Shown: piece by piece, positions 1-9,351 of the stretch
Position numbering within the stretch: the first letter of the stretch is position 1
Layout of the letters: each line of letters opens with the position of its first letter
Translations under genes and position numbers: made by a program
Assembly (NCBI RefSeq): GCF_021440195.1
Contig: NZ_JAJTSZ010000004.1
Coordinates: 1-64,000, forward strand
Length of the DNA stretch: 64,000 nt
Direction: 5' to 3'
From: Dyadobacter sp. CY356
GTDB lineage: Bacteria > Bacteroidota > Bacteroidia > Cytophagales > Spirosomataceae
Notes under the pieces: model-generated
What the model was told of the DNA's origin: nothing
Databases searched by the model: none
The model's input: the letters and a program-made list of their open reading frames with translations, nothing else

Positions 1-15
1 GCGTTTGAACTGTTC

Positions 16-49
16 ACTGAATATTCGTCTTGGACGAATATTCAGTTTT
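16..49 (+). terminator. Rho-independent terminator of a gene left of the window
   Basis: A perfect 14-bp inverted repeat (ACTGAATATTCGTC at 16-29 and its complement at 33-46) encloses a 3-base loop and is followed by a T-rich tract. It probably ends a plus-strand gene lying outside the window; the rodA stop codon is 200 bp away on the other strand. Confidence 0.7.
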
Positions 50-216
50 GTACTTTTTTTGGAATTAGATTTTGAATTGCTCATGTTTAATTGTCCGTTT
101 CAGGGCAACCTATTTCAGGCAATCACAGAAGAGTCAGTTACATCGCAAAAGGTTCAAAATTGAAGATAATAAAAGATGAATTGTCGGCTATAATTACTTT
201 TTATCCGTCATTAACA

Positions 217-239
217 ATTAACCCTTAACAATTAATCAT
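217..239. repeat. Copy of a dispersed TTAACCCTTAACAATTAA repeat
   Basis: These 23 bases are identical to 57037-57059, and the core also occurs inverted at 56852-56872. This copy sits just past the stop codon of rodA, much as the 56852 copy sits at the stop codon of the TonB-dependent receptor gene. Function unknown; it may be a short mobile palindrome or part of a transcription end. Confidence 0.6.
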
Positions 240-246
240 AAAAAAA

Positions 247-1530
247 TTATCCTCTCGAAAGTGTAAATGGTCTCTGCGCATCAATCTTTAAAAAGATAAA
301 GAGTAATACTGAAAACGACCAAAGTGACGATCCGCCATAACTGAAAAATGGCAAAGGAATTCCAATTACTGGCATTAATCCAATTGTCATGCCAATGTTT
401 ACCAGAAAGTGAAAAAAGAAAATACCGGCAACGCAATATCCATACACCCGTGCAAACCTGCTTCGCTGCCGCTCTGCTAAAATAACGAGTCTGGAAATCA
501 ATAATATAAATAATGTAACAACAACGGCAGTTCCTACAAAACCGTGTTCTTCGCCAACGGTACAGAAAATAAAATCCGTACTTTGTTCCGGTACAAAATC
601 AAATTTTGTCTGTGTCCCCTGTAAAAATCCTTTACCGGTAAATCCGCCAGAACCAATCGCAATTTTGGATTGAATTACATTCCAGCCGATACCGCGGGGA
701 TCTGAATCAGGATCCAAAAGCACCATAATTCGTCCACGCTGGTGTTTTTGCAAGACGTTGTTCATGAAAAAATCCACACCAAAAACGATAGAGATCATGA
801 CAAAAGCAATCAGAATAGTAGCCACAAGTCCTCCCCTGCGCCGTGTCATTACCGGCATAACCCAGATCACTATTCCTGCAATAAAAATGATGGCGCCGGA
901 AATATACCAGGAATTATAAAGCAAAGAAATGATCAGCAATGCTGCTGAAGTAATACCAATGGCCGGGATAAATCCAGGCATTCCTTCCCGATAGAGAATG
1001 ATAGCAAATGACGCAAAAACAAGCATCGAACCTGTTTCATTTGATAAAAGAATCAGAACCGACGGAAGCGCAATAATGCCAAGAATGGGATAATAATCTT
1101 TTAACTTCCGGGATAAACTGATGGCAGGATCACTTAAATATTTAGAAATTGCCAGACTAACAGCCAAATTCGCAAACTGCGCCGGTTGAAGGGACATTGG
1201 TCCAAATTTTATCCATGACCTGGATCCGTTAATATTCGATCCCGCAAATAATACGACGACCAATAGAAATATTACGATCGCATAGATGATGAAGGAAAAG
1301 GTCTCATAAAATTTATAATCTATTACCAAAATACAGATAATCAATATAAAAGTAGTCCCGATCCACATCAGCTGCTTACCGGCATTGTTCGACAAATCGA
1401 AAATACTGCTGTGCGCTTCCGGATTGTACACCGCTGCATAAATATTGACCCATCCTATCCCAAGGCATGCGATATAGATCAGCACGACCATCCAATCGAC
1501 ATTTTTGGTTATGGGTTTTCCCTCTTCCAT
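247..1530 (-). CDS. rodA: Peptidoglycan glycosyltransferase RodA (SEDS family)
   Basis: RodA polymerises lipid II glycan strands for side-wall synthesis in the inner membrane, working with PBP2. The 427-residue protein is almost wholly hydrophobic, with about ten membrane spans. It shows SEDS features: a GSRSWIKFGPMSLQPAQFANLAVSLA-type stretch near residues 100-125 and a C-terminal GIPLPFFSYGGSS-type motif near 390-405. Its length is normal for the family. It lies 40 bp downstream of mrdA on the same strand, the usual elongasome pair, and is probably co-transcribed with it. The related FtsW is less likely because the partner gene encodes PBP2. Confidence 0.95.
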   Translation of the reverse strand: MEEGKPITKNVDWMVVLIYIACLGIGWVNIYAAVYNPEAHSSIFDLSNNAGKQLMWIGTTFILIICILVIDYKFYETFSFIIYAIVIFLLVVVLFAGSNINGSRSWIKFGPMSLQPAQFANLAVSLAISKYLSDPAISLSRKLKDYYPILGIIALPSVLILLSNETGSMLVFASFAIILYREGMPGFIPAIGITSAALLIISLLYNSWYISGAIIFIAGIVIWVMPVMTRRRGGLVATILIAFVMISIVFGVDFFMNNVLQKHQRGRIMVLLDPDSDPRGIGWNVIQSKIAIGSGGFTGKGFLQGTQTKFDFVPEQSTDFIFCTVGEEHGFVGTAVVVTLFILLISRLVILAERQRSRFARVYGYCVAGIFFFHFLVNIGMTIGLMPVIGIPLPFFSYGGSSLWSFSVLLFIFLKIDAQRPFTLSRG

Positions 1531-1570
1531 TACTTAACTTTTATACTATTGATGATTAAACCCTGCCAAA

Positions 1571-3496
1571 TCAAAATCTCTTAAACCAGTTTATCTCTGA
1601 TGGAATTGGTTTTTCAAGTGGTGCCATCGGAATGCCCTGTCTCCTTTTAACTGTATCTTTAACTACTGGTTTAGGCGGGGCAGGCAAAATTACATTTTTC
1701 ATAAAATCCGCCTTCATGATTCTTTCTTCAAGCGCTTTATTTGTAATTTTTCGCGTTAAATATTTTTCAATAATAAGGTTGGCAATTGGTGCCGCGGCTG
1801 AACCTCCTGCTCCTGCATTTTCAACAAAAACAGCGATGGCAATTTTTGGATCGTTTACGGGTGCAAAAGCGATAAAAATGGAATGGTCCATTCCTCTTTT
1901 ATTTTGAGATGTTCCTGTCTTACCAGCAATTTCAATACCCTCAACTTTGGATCTTCTGGCCGTTCCACCCTCCACTGCTCCTACCATTCCCTCAATAACA
2001 GGTTCAAAATTATGAGGCGCAACACCGGTTTCATGTTTGACCATAAAATCAGGATTTACTGTTTTGCTTTCCCCAACGCCGTGAATAACGTGAGGCGTAT
2101 AGTAATATCCTCTGTTTGCGATAATCGCAGCAACGTTCGCCATTTTCAAAGGTGTAATCAATATTTCACCTTCGCCGATACTTAATGAATATATGTTTGA
2201 GAATTTCCAGCGGTTTTCGCCGTAAATCTTGTCGTAGTATTTTTTGTCCGGCAAATTACCTTTACGTTCACTCGGCAAATCAATTCCCAATTGCTGGCCA
2301 ATACCAAACTTGCTGATTTTATCATGCCAGTCGTCCAGACCCGCAGCAGATGCTTTAAATGTATTCGAGATCTTGTTATTGTAAATAATCCGACGGAAAA
2401 CGTTGTAAAAATAAGGATTACAGGAATGGGTTACACCGAGCGCCACAGTCGGTGTTCCTGGATGGTTATGGCAGCCAATCGGACAATTGGCGTGGGTGAA
2501 ACCACTATTTGGTGTAATTACTCCTTCCTGCAAGCCGATAAGAGCCTGAATTAATTTAAAAGTAGACCCAGGCCTGTAACTCGCCATCACTGGCCGATTG
2601 AATAATGGTTTATAAGGATTTCGGTAAAGTGCCGTATAATTTTTAGAAAAATGTCTGGTAGCCAAAAAGTTTGGATCATAGGTCGGGGCAGAAACCATGG
2701 AAATAATCTGACCGGTTTTGGGCTCAATCGCCACAATACTACCAACTTTGTTGACCATCAAACTATCAGCATATTGCTGAATATCAATATCAATTCCTGA
2801 ATAAAGATTTTCACCTGCAACTGCCATGGTATCAAGCTCACCACCTTTCCACGCACCTTTGTAAACGCCGCTTACATTCTGCATGACAAACTTTGTACCC
2901 CGTTTTCCACGCAATTCATTTTCATAAATTTTTTCGATACCGGTTTGTCCAATATAGTCACTTTGGCGATAATACGGCTCTTCCTGCTTTTCAAGCTGTG
3001 TTTTGCTGATCTCACTGACATAACCCAACGTATTGGCTAACGTCGCACCTTTGTAGGTACGCATAGAACTTTTTGCAAATTCAAAACCGGAATAATCCAC
3101 CATAATATCCTGGATAGAAGCAAAATCTTCTTTGGACAGTTGTCTTAAAAACAGAGATGGCTTCACCCTTGAATATGCACTTGCAGCAGTAATTAAACTG
3201 TCAAATTCCCGTTTTTCAATACCAAGCACACGGCAAAACCGAAGCGTATCATCCACTTTCACCTTATAAGGAGTGACCAGTAAATCATAAACGGGAGTGT
3301 TATATACGATCAGTTTTCCGTTGCGGTCATAGATCTGACCACGGAATGGAACTTCAATTACACGTTTGATGGAGTTACTGGAAGATTCAATGGAATAACT
3401 TTCGTCCAGGACTTGTAAATAAAATAAACGAAACAGGTATATAAAACCTATTAAAGTAAAAAAGCCAATAATAACAAAGCGACGATTCTCAAGCAT
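1571..3496 (-). CDS. mrdA: Penicillin-binding protein 2 (elongation transpeptidase)
   Basis: This is the class B penicillin-binding protein that cross-links new peptidoglycan made by RodA during cell elongation. One N-terminal membrane anchor (about residues 7-27) is followed by a dimerisation domain with RGQIYDRNG near residue 52 and a transpeptidase domain. The active-site motifs are all present: STFK with Ser311, SCN near 360, and KTGTS near 510. The length of 641 residues fits PBP2, and the C-terminus is proline-rich. It is the upstream gene of the mrdA-rodA pair; mreC and mreD would be expected further upstream but are absent here. Confidence 0.95.
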   Translation of the reverse strand: MLENRRFVIIGFFTLIGFIYLFRLFYLQVLDESYSIESSSNSIKRVIEVPFRGQIYDRNGKLIVYNTPVYDLLVTPYKVKVDDTLRFCRVLGIEKREFDSLITAASAYSRVKPSLFLRQLSKEDFASIQDIMVDYSGFEFAKSSMRTYKGATLANTLGYVSEISKTQLEKQEEPYYRQSDYIGQTGIEKIYENELRGKRGTKFVMQNVSGVYKGAWKGGELDTMAVAGENLYSGIDIDIQQYADSLMVNKVGSIVAIEPKTGQIISMVSAPTYDPNFLATRHFSKNYTALYRNPYKPLFNRPVMASYRPGSTFKLIQALIGLQEGVITPNSGFTHANCPIGCHNHPGTPTVALGVTHSCNPYFYNVFRRIIYNNKISNTFKASAAGLDDWHDKISKFGIGQQLGIDLPSERKGNLPDKKYYDKIYGENRWKFSNIYSLSIGEGEILITPLKMANVAAIIANRGYYYTPHVIHGVGESKTVNPDFMVKHETGVAPHNFEPVIEGMVGAVEGGTARRSKVEGIEIAGKTGTSQNKRGMDHSIFIAFAPVNDPKIAIAVFVENAGAGGSAAAPIANLIIEKYLTRKITNKALEERIMKADFMKNVILPAPPKPVVKDTVKRRQGIPMAPLEKPIPSEINWFKRF

Positions 3497-3590
3497 TCTG
3501 CACTAAATATTCCTGTTCTCCCAATTTTGATACGAAGTTCGTGATATCGAAAGACTTATCAAAGCCCTTTGATACCTAAAATATCATACT

Positions 3591-5165
3591 TTATTCTGCC
3601 GTCGGAACGACCATAATTACGTCCTCTTTATCAACCACCACGGCACCTTCCGGAAGTCCTTTGGGTTTGCGGACGTATTTTTTTGGCGTAACAATGACCG
3701 GACATAAACTATCCGTCCGCCTCTTTGAATGCCATGCGGCCAGCTGCGCCGCTTTTTCAATCACCGGAGCTGGAAATTTTTTACCGGATTGATGTTTTAT
3801 TACAACATGCGATCCTGTAACATCCCTGGCATGAAGCCATAAATCTTCCTTATGCGCATACTGTCTGGTTAACAAATCATTGTTTTTCGCATTTTTCCCA
3901 ATTAAAATTGAAAAACCTTGAAAGTCTATTTTTTTAAACAAATCCGCTTGCTCAACAGAAACTGCATTCCCTCCATGCAATCCGTTCGCTTTGATAAATG
4001 TCCTGAGCTCTCGTAACAATTCGATGGATTCAATAGATTTAACAAAACCAGTCATTTTCTCTTTCTCCTTTTCTCTCGCATCAAGACTATCATGCAAACG
4101 GGCAATTTCAATCTTTTCGTTTTTAGATTTACGGTAATATCCTTCTGCTGTTTTCTGAGGCGTAAGATCTTTTTTCAGACGTATTTTTATCTGTTGGTCA
4201 CGATAAAAATCATATAATTCAACCGCTTCTGCTCTTTCAGGAATCTGGTGAAGATTTGCCATAATAATATTAGCGATTTCATCATTTTTTGTCCCTTCTT
4301 CCAGTTCAACCAATTTTTTAAATGTATTTTCGAGGTAATTTTCGATCTGGGAAATACGCTTTTTCAGGATTCTCAATATGTCTGCCTTTTCCCTTTCAAT
4401 ACCCGTAAGACGAATGAATGCATAGTAATATGCATTTAAAGCTTCAATCGGATCGCTGTAAGTTTCTATAATTTCTCCCACCGGCAGCAGGGAAAGTACC
4501 GGAACAAGGTCAACTTTTGTAATATAAAAAACAGGATTTTCAAGTTGATTTAAAACAGACTGAACAATCTCCCAGCGTTTTTCGGCTTGGGTTATTTCCT
4601 GTAATAAACCATTAAGATATTTATAAACAAGTTTCCCAAAAGTGGGAAAAAGCGGTTCAAACCGCAGATCATTGTTTACAAATGCCTCAAAAGTCTGGTC
4701 AATCGGCCGGTCCAGGTTTTCCAGTGTAAGTGTTAAATCCGTGGCCAGCTTATTATTAAACAACTGATTGACCGATCCATCCTTATCAAAAGCTATCAAA
4801 TTTGACCTGTTCCCAAAAAGCTTCAATACCAGGACTTCACTATTTTTAAAAATGATTTCAATAGCTCTTTCGTTGGTAAAAACCCGTACATGGATAATCT
4901 GCCGGTTGTACAGGTGAGTGAAAAGATTAACACTATTTCTACGGGCCCGGTCAAATTTGTCAGGAAAACTCAAACAAGCAAAGTCAGAACGTAAGGTGGC
5001 CTTAATGAAAAATGGTTTTTGCAAAACTTCTTCAATCTCAGATTCAGCAAATACCAAAACAATTTCATCTTTTTCCTGACTGAATGCTTCAATAAATTTT
5101 TTCCCGGCTAATTCCTGATTAAGTCGCGGAGCAAGTTTCTTTAAGAAGTAATAATTTTGGTGCAC
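3591..5165 (-). CDS. NFACT-family protein, RqcH/Rqc2-like
   Basis: NFACT proteins bind obstructed 50S-peptidyl-tRNA complexes in ribosome quality control; Bacillus RqcH adds C-terminal alanine tails. The 524 residues hold an NFACT-N region, a charged coiled coil (about 260-385) and an NFACT-R domain with the signature DLWLHARDVTGSHVVIK near residues 440-456. N98-E99-R100 lies where RqcH proteins carry the conserved D-R pair needed for alanine tailing, so the acidic-Arg pair is kept with Glu for Asp. Older annotation calls this family fibronectin-binding protein A. Whether this one makes alanine tails cannot be told from sequence. Confidence 0.85.
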   Translation of the reverse strand: MHQNYYFLKKLAPRLNQELAGKKFIEAFSQEKDEIVLVFAESEIEEVLQKPFFIKATLRSDFACLSFPDKFDRARRNSVNLFTHLYNRQIIHVRVFTNERAIEIIFKNSEVLVLKLFGNRSNLIAFDKDGSVNQLFNNKLATDLTLTLENLDRPIDQTFEAFVNNDLRFEPLFPTFGKLVYKYLNGLLQEITQAEKRWEIVQSVLNQLENPVFYITKVDLVPVLSLLPVGEIIETYSDPIEALNAYYYAFIRLTGIEREKADILRILKKRISQIENYLENTFKKLVELEEGTKNDEIANIIMANLHQIPERAEAVELYDFYRDQQIKIRLKKDLTPQKTAEGYYRKSKNEKIEIARLHDSLDAREKEKEKMTGFVKSIESIELLRELRTFIKANGLHGGNAVSVEQADLFKKIDFQGFSILIGKNAKNNDLLTRQYAHKEDLWLHARDVTGSHVVIKHQSGKKFPAPVIEKAAQLAAWHSKRRTDSLCPVIVTPKKYVRKPKGLPEGAVVVDKEDVIMVVPTAE

Positions 5166-5211
5166 TTTATTTGTTTTAAGTAAAATTGCCCTTCAAAATC
5201 TAAAAGAGCAT

Positions 5212-5841
5212 TTACAGGAGATAATCTTTTACTGTGTTTTGTATATATGCCTTAACACTCTCCCATGTTTGACCATTTAAGCTTATAGGATCTTCACTCT
5301 CCTCGGCATCTGAAAAATATGTAATTGACTGAGGTATAGAAATTAGGAGCATTTGACTTGGAAATTTTTCGCGGTGAAAATTAATTACCTCAGATAATGA
5401 AAACTGGTGAAGTATCTCATACAAATCCCAAAAGTCCTTTTTCTTTCCCCGCCCTAATATTGCGTTAATTTTCATAGCGCAAATATCTTCCATACTATAT
5501 AACCCAATGAGTTCTGTAATTTCCGGAATCCTAATTAATGGATGTAGATATTTTATGATGTCAACTTTAACTTGGTCAATGAAACAAAAAATACCCTATT
5601 TATTATTACTTCCATCAAAAACAAATGAACTTCCAAATTCTTTTTCCAACGCACTTATAATAATTTCTCGGTCAAAAAGGTCATCCCCTCCAAACAGGTC
5701 AAGATCAACTGAAATCCGATGTCCGTATTTCAAAGCTAATGCAGTCCCACCAACCAGGTAAAAACTATTAAGCTCAGGAATCACCATTAGACGTCTTAAT
5801 ATGGATAAAGTTCTGGCGTCAACTGTTTCGAGATGTAGCAT
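5212..5841 (-). pseudogene. AbiEii-type nucleotidyltransferase toxin, interrupted by an in-frame TAG
   Basis: Reading 5841 to 5212 in one frame gives a 209-codon nucleotidyltransferase of the AbiEii/AbiGii toxin family. It is interrupted only by an amber codon at 5598-5596. The N-terminal part has YLVGGTALAL and the catalytic-type VDLDLF motif; the part after the stop has KKKDFWDLYEIL, typical of the family C-terminus. No frameshift is needed to join them. The first ATG after the stop is at 5493, which would give only a tail without the catalytic motif. It overlaps its partner gene by 46 bp. A recent nonsense mutation, stop readthrough or a sequencing error would all fit. Confidence 0.75.
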
Positions 5842-6101
5842 CGGAAAGCATTCAAAGGTTCACTAATTACTGCACTTGCCAGGTACAATCTGTGTTCGGA
5901 CAGGTATTTGGAATTTAAAAGCACAGAACGTACTTTTTCTTCATTATAATATCGTCTGCATTGTCGAATATCTTCAACGTCCCCCCTTTCAAAAACTCTC
6001 TCAATAACAAATGCAGCTTTCACATCATAATCTAATGCTTCAAAGTTAACATCCCAAAAAATCCTCTTATCGAAAACAGGCAGATTCGTTTTTTTTGTCA
6101 T
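5796..6101 (-). CDS. Probable antitoxin partner of the AbiEii-like gene (DUF6922-like)
   Basis: This 101-residue protein begins MTKKTNLPVF and has a basic, helix-rich middle (RGDVEDIRQCRRYYNEEKVRSVLL). It resembles the small DUF6922-type proteins found directly upstream of AbiEii nucleotidyltransferases in Bacteroidota, though I assign this from memory of the family. The 46-bp overlap with the downstream toxin gene implies translational coupling. It is intact while its partner carries a stop codon, as expected if toxin loss is harmless and antitoxin loss is not. It may act as an autorepressor. Confidence 0.6.
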   Translation of the reverse strand: MTKKTNLPVFDKRIFWDVNFEALDYDVKAAFVIERVFERGDVEDIRQCRRYYNEEKVRSVLLNSKYLSEHRLYLASAVISEPLNAFRCYISKQLTPELYPY

Positions 6102-6145
6102 GCTTATTTTTGATTTTCCACCTAAATATACATAACTCCAATTGT

Positions 6146-7213
6146 CTAAATCAAATCAATAGCCAATTGATGTCTTGCAACCTCTTCCGAATAACCATTT
6201 ATTTCAAGCCATTCCTCGTTATAATAGGTATTCATGTACCGTTCTCCCGAATCACAAATTAACGTTACAATTGATCCTGCTTCTCCTTGTGATTTCATTT
6301 CTTTTGCCAATTCCAATACTCCCCAGAAATTTGTTCCTGATGAACCTCCGACTCTTTTATTTAGCAAAGTTGTGAGTGTTAACATGGCGGCAAAACTTCC
6401 CGCATCCGGCACCTGAATCATATGATCAACAACCGTTCTTAAAAATGAAGGTTCTACACGTGGACGGCCAATTCCCTCGACTCGTGATCCTAATTCACTG
6501 CAAATTTTGGGGTCATTATTTTTCCAGAAATCGTAAAAAACCGAGTTCTCAGGATCAACAACGCATATTTGTGTTGCATGTTGTTCGTAACGTACGTAGC
6601 GGCCAAGTGTAGCAGACGTTCCGCCCGTACCTGCGCCTGTCACAATCCATTTCGGAACCGGATGATTTTCGTACTTCATCTGACGAAAGATGGATTCAGC
6701 TATATTATTATTTCCGCGCCAGTCAGTTGCCCTTTCTGCAAAAGTAAACTGATCCATAAAATGACCATTTGTTTCCTGGGCGATCTTGTGTGAAACATCA
6801 TAAACCTCCGCAGGATGATTTACAAAATGACACTTACCGCCATAAAATTCAATCGCCTGAATCTTATCCGGACTCGTTGATTTTGGCATAACCGCGACAA
6901 AAGGTAACCCCAAAAGCTTGGCAAAGTACGCCTCTGAAACTGCCGTTGAGCCGCTTGAAGCTTCAACGATAGTGGTTCCCTCATGCACCCAGCCGTTACA
7001 AATTGCATACAAAAATAAAGATCTTGCCAGCCTGTGTTTCAAACTTCCGGAAGGATGTGTTGATTCGTCTTTGAAATAAAAATCAATATCCGGAAAAGAA
7101 GGAAGTTTCAAAAAAATCAAATGAGTATCTGCTGAACGTTGATAATCCGATTCAATTTGTGAAATGGCATTTCCAATCCAGGATGTTTTATCTATGTGTA
7201 ATGGATGGCTCAT
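6146..7213 (-). CDS. PLP-dependent cysteine synthase family protein, Cds1-like cysteine desulfhydrase
   Basis: This is a fold-type II PLP enzyme related to cysteine synthase. The PLP lysine is probably K59 in HPSGSLKHR, the substrate loop is [12 protein letters not shown] (about 85-96), and the phosphate loop is [11 protein letters not shown] (about 193-203). The 355-residue length and the C-terminal [15 protein letters not shown] segment match the Cds1 group, which in Mycobacterium tuberculosis releases H2S, pyruvate and ammonia from cysteine. Cysteine synthesis from O-acetylserine is the alternative. It appears monocistronic. Confidence 0.8.
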   Translation of the reverse strand: MSHPLHIDKTSWIGNAISQIESDYQRSADTHLIFLKLPSFPDIDFYFKDESTHPSGSLKHRLARSLFLYAICNGWVHEGTTIVEASSGSTAVSEAYFAKLLGLPFVAVMPKSTSPDKIQAIEFYGGKCHFVNHPAEVYDVSHKIAQETNGHFMDQFTFAERATDWRGNNNIAESIFRQMKYENHPVPKWIVTGAGTGGTSATLGRYVRYEQHATQICVVDPENSVFYDFWKNNDPKICSELGSRVEGIGRPRVEPSFLRTVVDHMIQVPDAGSFAAMLTLTTLLNKRVGGSSGTNFWGVLELAKEMKSQGEAGSIVTLICDSGERYMNTYYNEEWLEINGYSEEVARHQLAIDLI

Positions 7214-7402
7214 TTAAGCTGATTGTAGACTTTGCGATAATTTATACAAAGATTACAGCTTAATTATGGAAAGCAAGGCGAGGAAGATTTTATATATGTT
7301 TTGACGAATATCGATTGCGTCATCCCAGATTTCTGAATAAGTAAGTATGAATTTTTTATCTTAATTTAATTAACTTTAATTGAATTTAAATAATATCATA
7401 GA

Positions 7403-7609
7403 ATGTCAGAGATTCAATTAATAGAAAAAGTAAAAAAATTACCGCCTTCCGATCAAAAGGAAGTTGAGGATTTTGTTGACTCTATTCTGCAAAAAAAAAT
7501 CAATCTTCCTGCGATAGAGAAAAAGCGTACGTTGGGATTATTAAAAGGAAAAATGAAAATGAGCGAGGATTTCGACGCTCCACTGGACGATTTTAAGGAT
7601 TATATGTAA
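7403..7609 (+). CDS. DUF2281/VapB-type antitoxin
   Basis: The 68-residue protein opens with EIQLIEKVKKLPPSDQKEVEDFVDSIL, the usual start of DUF2281 antitoxins, followed by a GLLKGKMKMSEDFDAPLDDFKDYM tail that would wrap the toxin. Its stop codon abuts the toxin start codon with no gap. The pair is a type II toxin-antitoxin module; the antitoxin normally neutralises the PIN ribonuclease and represses the operon. The upstream 190 bp are strongly AT-rich. Confidence 0.85.
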   Translation: MSEIQLIEKVKKLPPSDQKEVEDFVDSILQKKINLPAIEKKRTLGLLKGKMKMSEDFDAPLDDFKDYM

Positions 7610-7996
7610 ATGCAGCAATATCTGTTAGATACTCACACACTACTTTGGATGCAAGATGATAATAAAAATCTTTCTCCATTGGCAAAGAAAATATTAAGTG
7701 ATGGAAATTCTCAACTTTATGTAAGCATTGCTTCATTTTGGGAAGTAACAATTAAACTATCCCTGAGGAAATTAGAACTAGAGTATACAATCGATGAGCT
7801 TTTCACGGCATGTGAAATCACTAATATTGTAATTCTACCAATTGAAATAGCTTTTTTAAAAGAATTACATTCGTTACCATTTTTTCATAAAGATCCTTTT
7901 GATAGAATAATAGCTGCAACTGCTTTAAGCCTTGATTTAAGTATAATCACAATAGATGAATACATCAAACGATATAATTTGAAGACTATTTGGTAG
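7610..7996 (+). CDS. vapC: PIN-domain ribonuclease toxin, VapC family
   Basis: VapC toxins cut tRNA or rRNA and stop growth when the antitoxin is lost. The 128 residues form one PIN domain with the metal-binding acids visible: Asp in LLDTHTLLWMQD near the start, Glu in ASFWEVTIK, and the late acidic pair in HKDPFDRIIAATA, plus a final Asp in IITIDEYI. The length is typical. It is intact, unlike the other two toxin-type genes in the window. Its target cannot be told from sequence. Confidence 0.85.
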   Translation: MQQYLLDTHTLLWMQDDNKNLSPLAKKILSDGNSQLYVSIASFWEVTIKLSLRKLELEYTIDELFTACEITNIVILPIEIAFLKELHSLPFFHKDPFDRIIAATALSLDLSIITIDEYIKRYNLKTIW

Positions 7997-8012
7997 AATT
8001 AAAATTTCAACC

Positions 8013-8774
8013 TCACAACTCCAAAACCAACCCATCATAAGCCAGCCTCACATTTGGTGGCAATTCCTTCTCGACCTCGGCATGTAAGCCAAGTTTATGG
8101 CTCATATGTGTCAGATATGCCATTGGCACATTGAGTTTGTCAATTAATTCAAGAGCCTGGGAAAGTGTGAAATGAGAAAGATGCGGTTCTTTTTGCAGGG
8201 TATCAAGAACTAAAACACGCGTTCCGGCAATTTTTTCCTGTTCCACTTCTGAGATATAATTCGCGTCGGTTATATAAGTAAAATCGCCGATACGGAAGCC
8301 AAAAACGGCAAGTTTATAATGTAGCACTTCAATGGGCGTAAAAGTGACCCCCTGAACGTCAAACGGTTTATTTTCAATTGGATGAAGTTCAAAGTGCGGA
8401 ACGCCCGGATAACGCATTTCCTGAAAAGCATAGGCAAATTCTACCTGGATCTGGTTCAGAACTTCCTGGCGTCCGTAGAGCGGAATATCTTTTCCGTGAC
8501 GATGGTTGAAGGCTCGGGCATCATCCAGGCCGGCAGTATGGTCCTTGTGTTGGTGGGTATAAATAATCGCGTCTAAATCTCTGACATTGGCGCGTAGCAT
8601 TTGCTGCCTAAAATCCGGTCCGGTATCAATTACAAAAGATTTTCCATGAACCTGAATCCAGACGGAGGTTCTGAGACGTTTATCGTGGAAATCAGTTGAA
8701 CGGCAAACGACACAATCACAAGCAATAACGGGTACTCCTTGTGATGTGCCGGTTCCTAAAAATGTAATCTTCAT
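8013..8774 (-). CDS. MBL-fold metallohydrolase, PhnP-like
   Basis: The 253-residue protein has the metallo-beta-lactamase phosphodiesterase motif THQHKDHTAGLDD near residue 75, an early GTGTSQGVP loop, a CDCVVC cluster near residues 20-25 that may bind structural zinc as in PhnP, and a late THMSHKLG metal motif. PhnP hydrolyses cyclic ribose phosphates in phosphonate use, but no other phn genes are nearby, so the substrate is unknown. It lies 8 bp downstream of a receiver-domain gene and is probably co-transcribed with it. Confidence 0.8.
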   Translation of the reverse strand: MKITFLGTGTSQGVPVIACDCVVCRSTDFHDKRLRTSVWIQVHGKSFVIDTGPDFRQQMLRANVRDLDAIIYTHQHKDHTAGLDDARAFNHRHGKDIPLYGRQEVLNQIQVEFAYAFQEMRYPGVPHFELHPIENKPFDVQGVTFTPIEVLHYKLAVFGFRIGDFTYITDANYISEVEQEKIAGTRVLVLDTLQKEPHLSHFTLSQALELIDKLNVPMAYLTHMSHKLGLHAEVEKELPPNVRLAYDGLVLEL

Positions 8775-8782
8775 GCAACAAA

Positions 8783-9160
8783 TTATTCTGTCAAATGCGC
8801 AACCACTTCTACCAGACGGTCAAAGTTTAACGGTTTCATAAGCGCATCGTCGAATCCGGCTTCTTTAAAGTCTTCTTCTGAATAATTTTTGGCGTTGCCA
8901 GTTATCGCTACAATTGGTGTCTTCGCTTTGTCAGCATTTGCCAATTTTCTAATATTCCGTGCACACTCCATTCCATCCATCACAGGCATATTGATATCCA
9001 GCAAAATGATGTCAAAATCTTCCTTTTCAAGAAGCTGTAACACTTGTTCTCCATTCTTTACGGAAGTAATCTCATAATGTTGAAATTCAAGAATCTTCCT
9101 TGCCAGATTTTGAATTACTGAGCTGTCTTCGGCAATGAGTACTCGTTTTGTGTAGGACAT
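8783..9160 (-). CDS. Single-domain response regulator (CheY-like receiver)
   Basis: The 125 residues are one receiver domain with no output domain. Acidic residues at E11-D12, the phosphoacceptor D55 in LLDINMPVMDG, the conserved Thr in VAITGNA and the Lys in LMKPL are all present. Such proteins relay phosphate within phosphorelays or act by protein contact. No kinase gene is close. It probably leads an operon with the PhnP-like gene. Confidence 0.9.
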   Translation of the reverse strand: MSYTKRVLIAEDSSVIQNLARKILEFQHYEITSVKNGEQVLQLLEKEDFDIILLDINMPVMDGMECARNIRKLANADKAKTPIVAITGNAKNYSEEDFKEAGFDDALMKPLNFDRLVEVVAHLTE

Positions 9161-9312
9161 ATAATGGATCAGGTATTGTTTTTTAATTATTTGGCAGGTG
9201 AATTTAGGTATATTTCATTCAACAACGCAAATTCCGCAGCCGGGAAGTTCCAAAATTATCATAAAAAAAATAAATAATCGGTTCTGATTTTTACAAACGC
9301 ATATTTCAGGTG

Positions 9313-9320
9313 TAAGTTTG
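9313..9320 (+). promoter_or_regulatory. Candidate -7 box (TAAGTTTG) for the DUF1684 gene
   Basis: TAAGTTTG fits the Bacteroidota -7 consensus TAnnTTTG and lies 31 bp before the chosen ATG. No clear TTG -33 element is seen at the expected distance, so this is tentative. Confidence 0.4.
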
Positions 9321-9351
9321 TAATTCTTTTTACAATTTGATTTGCAAGATT

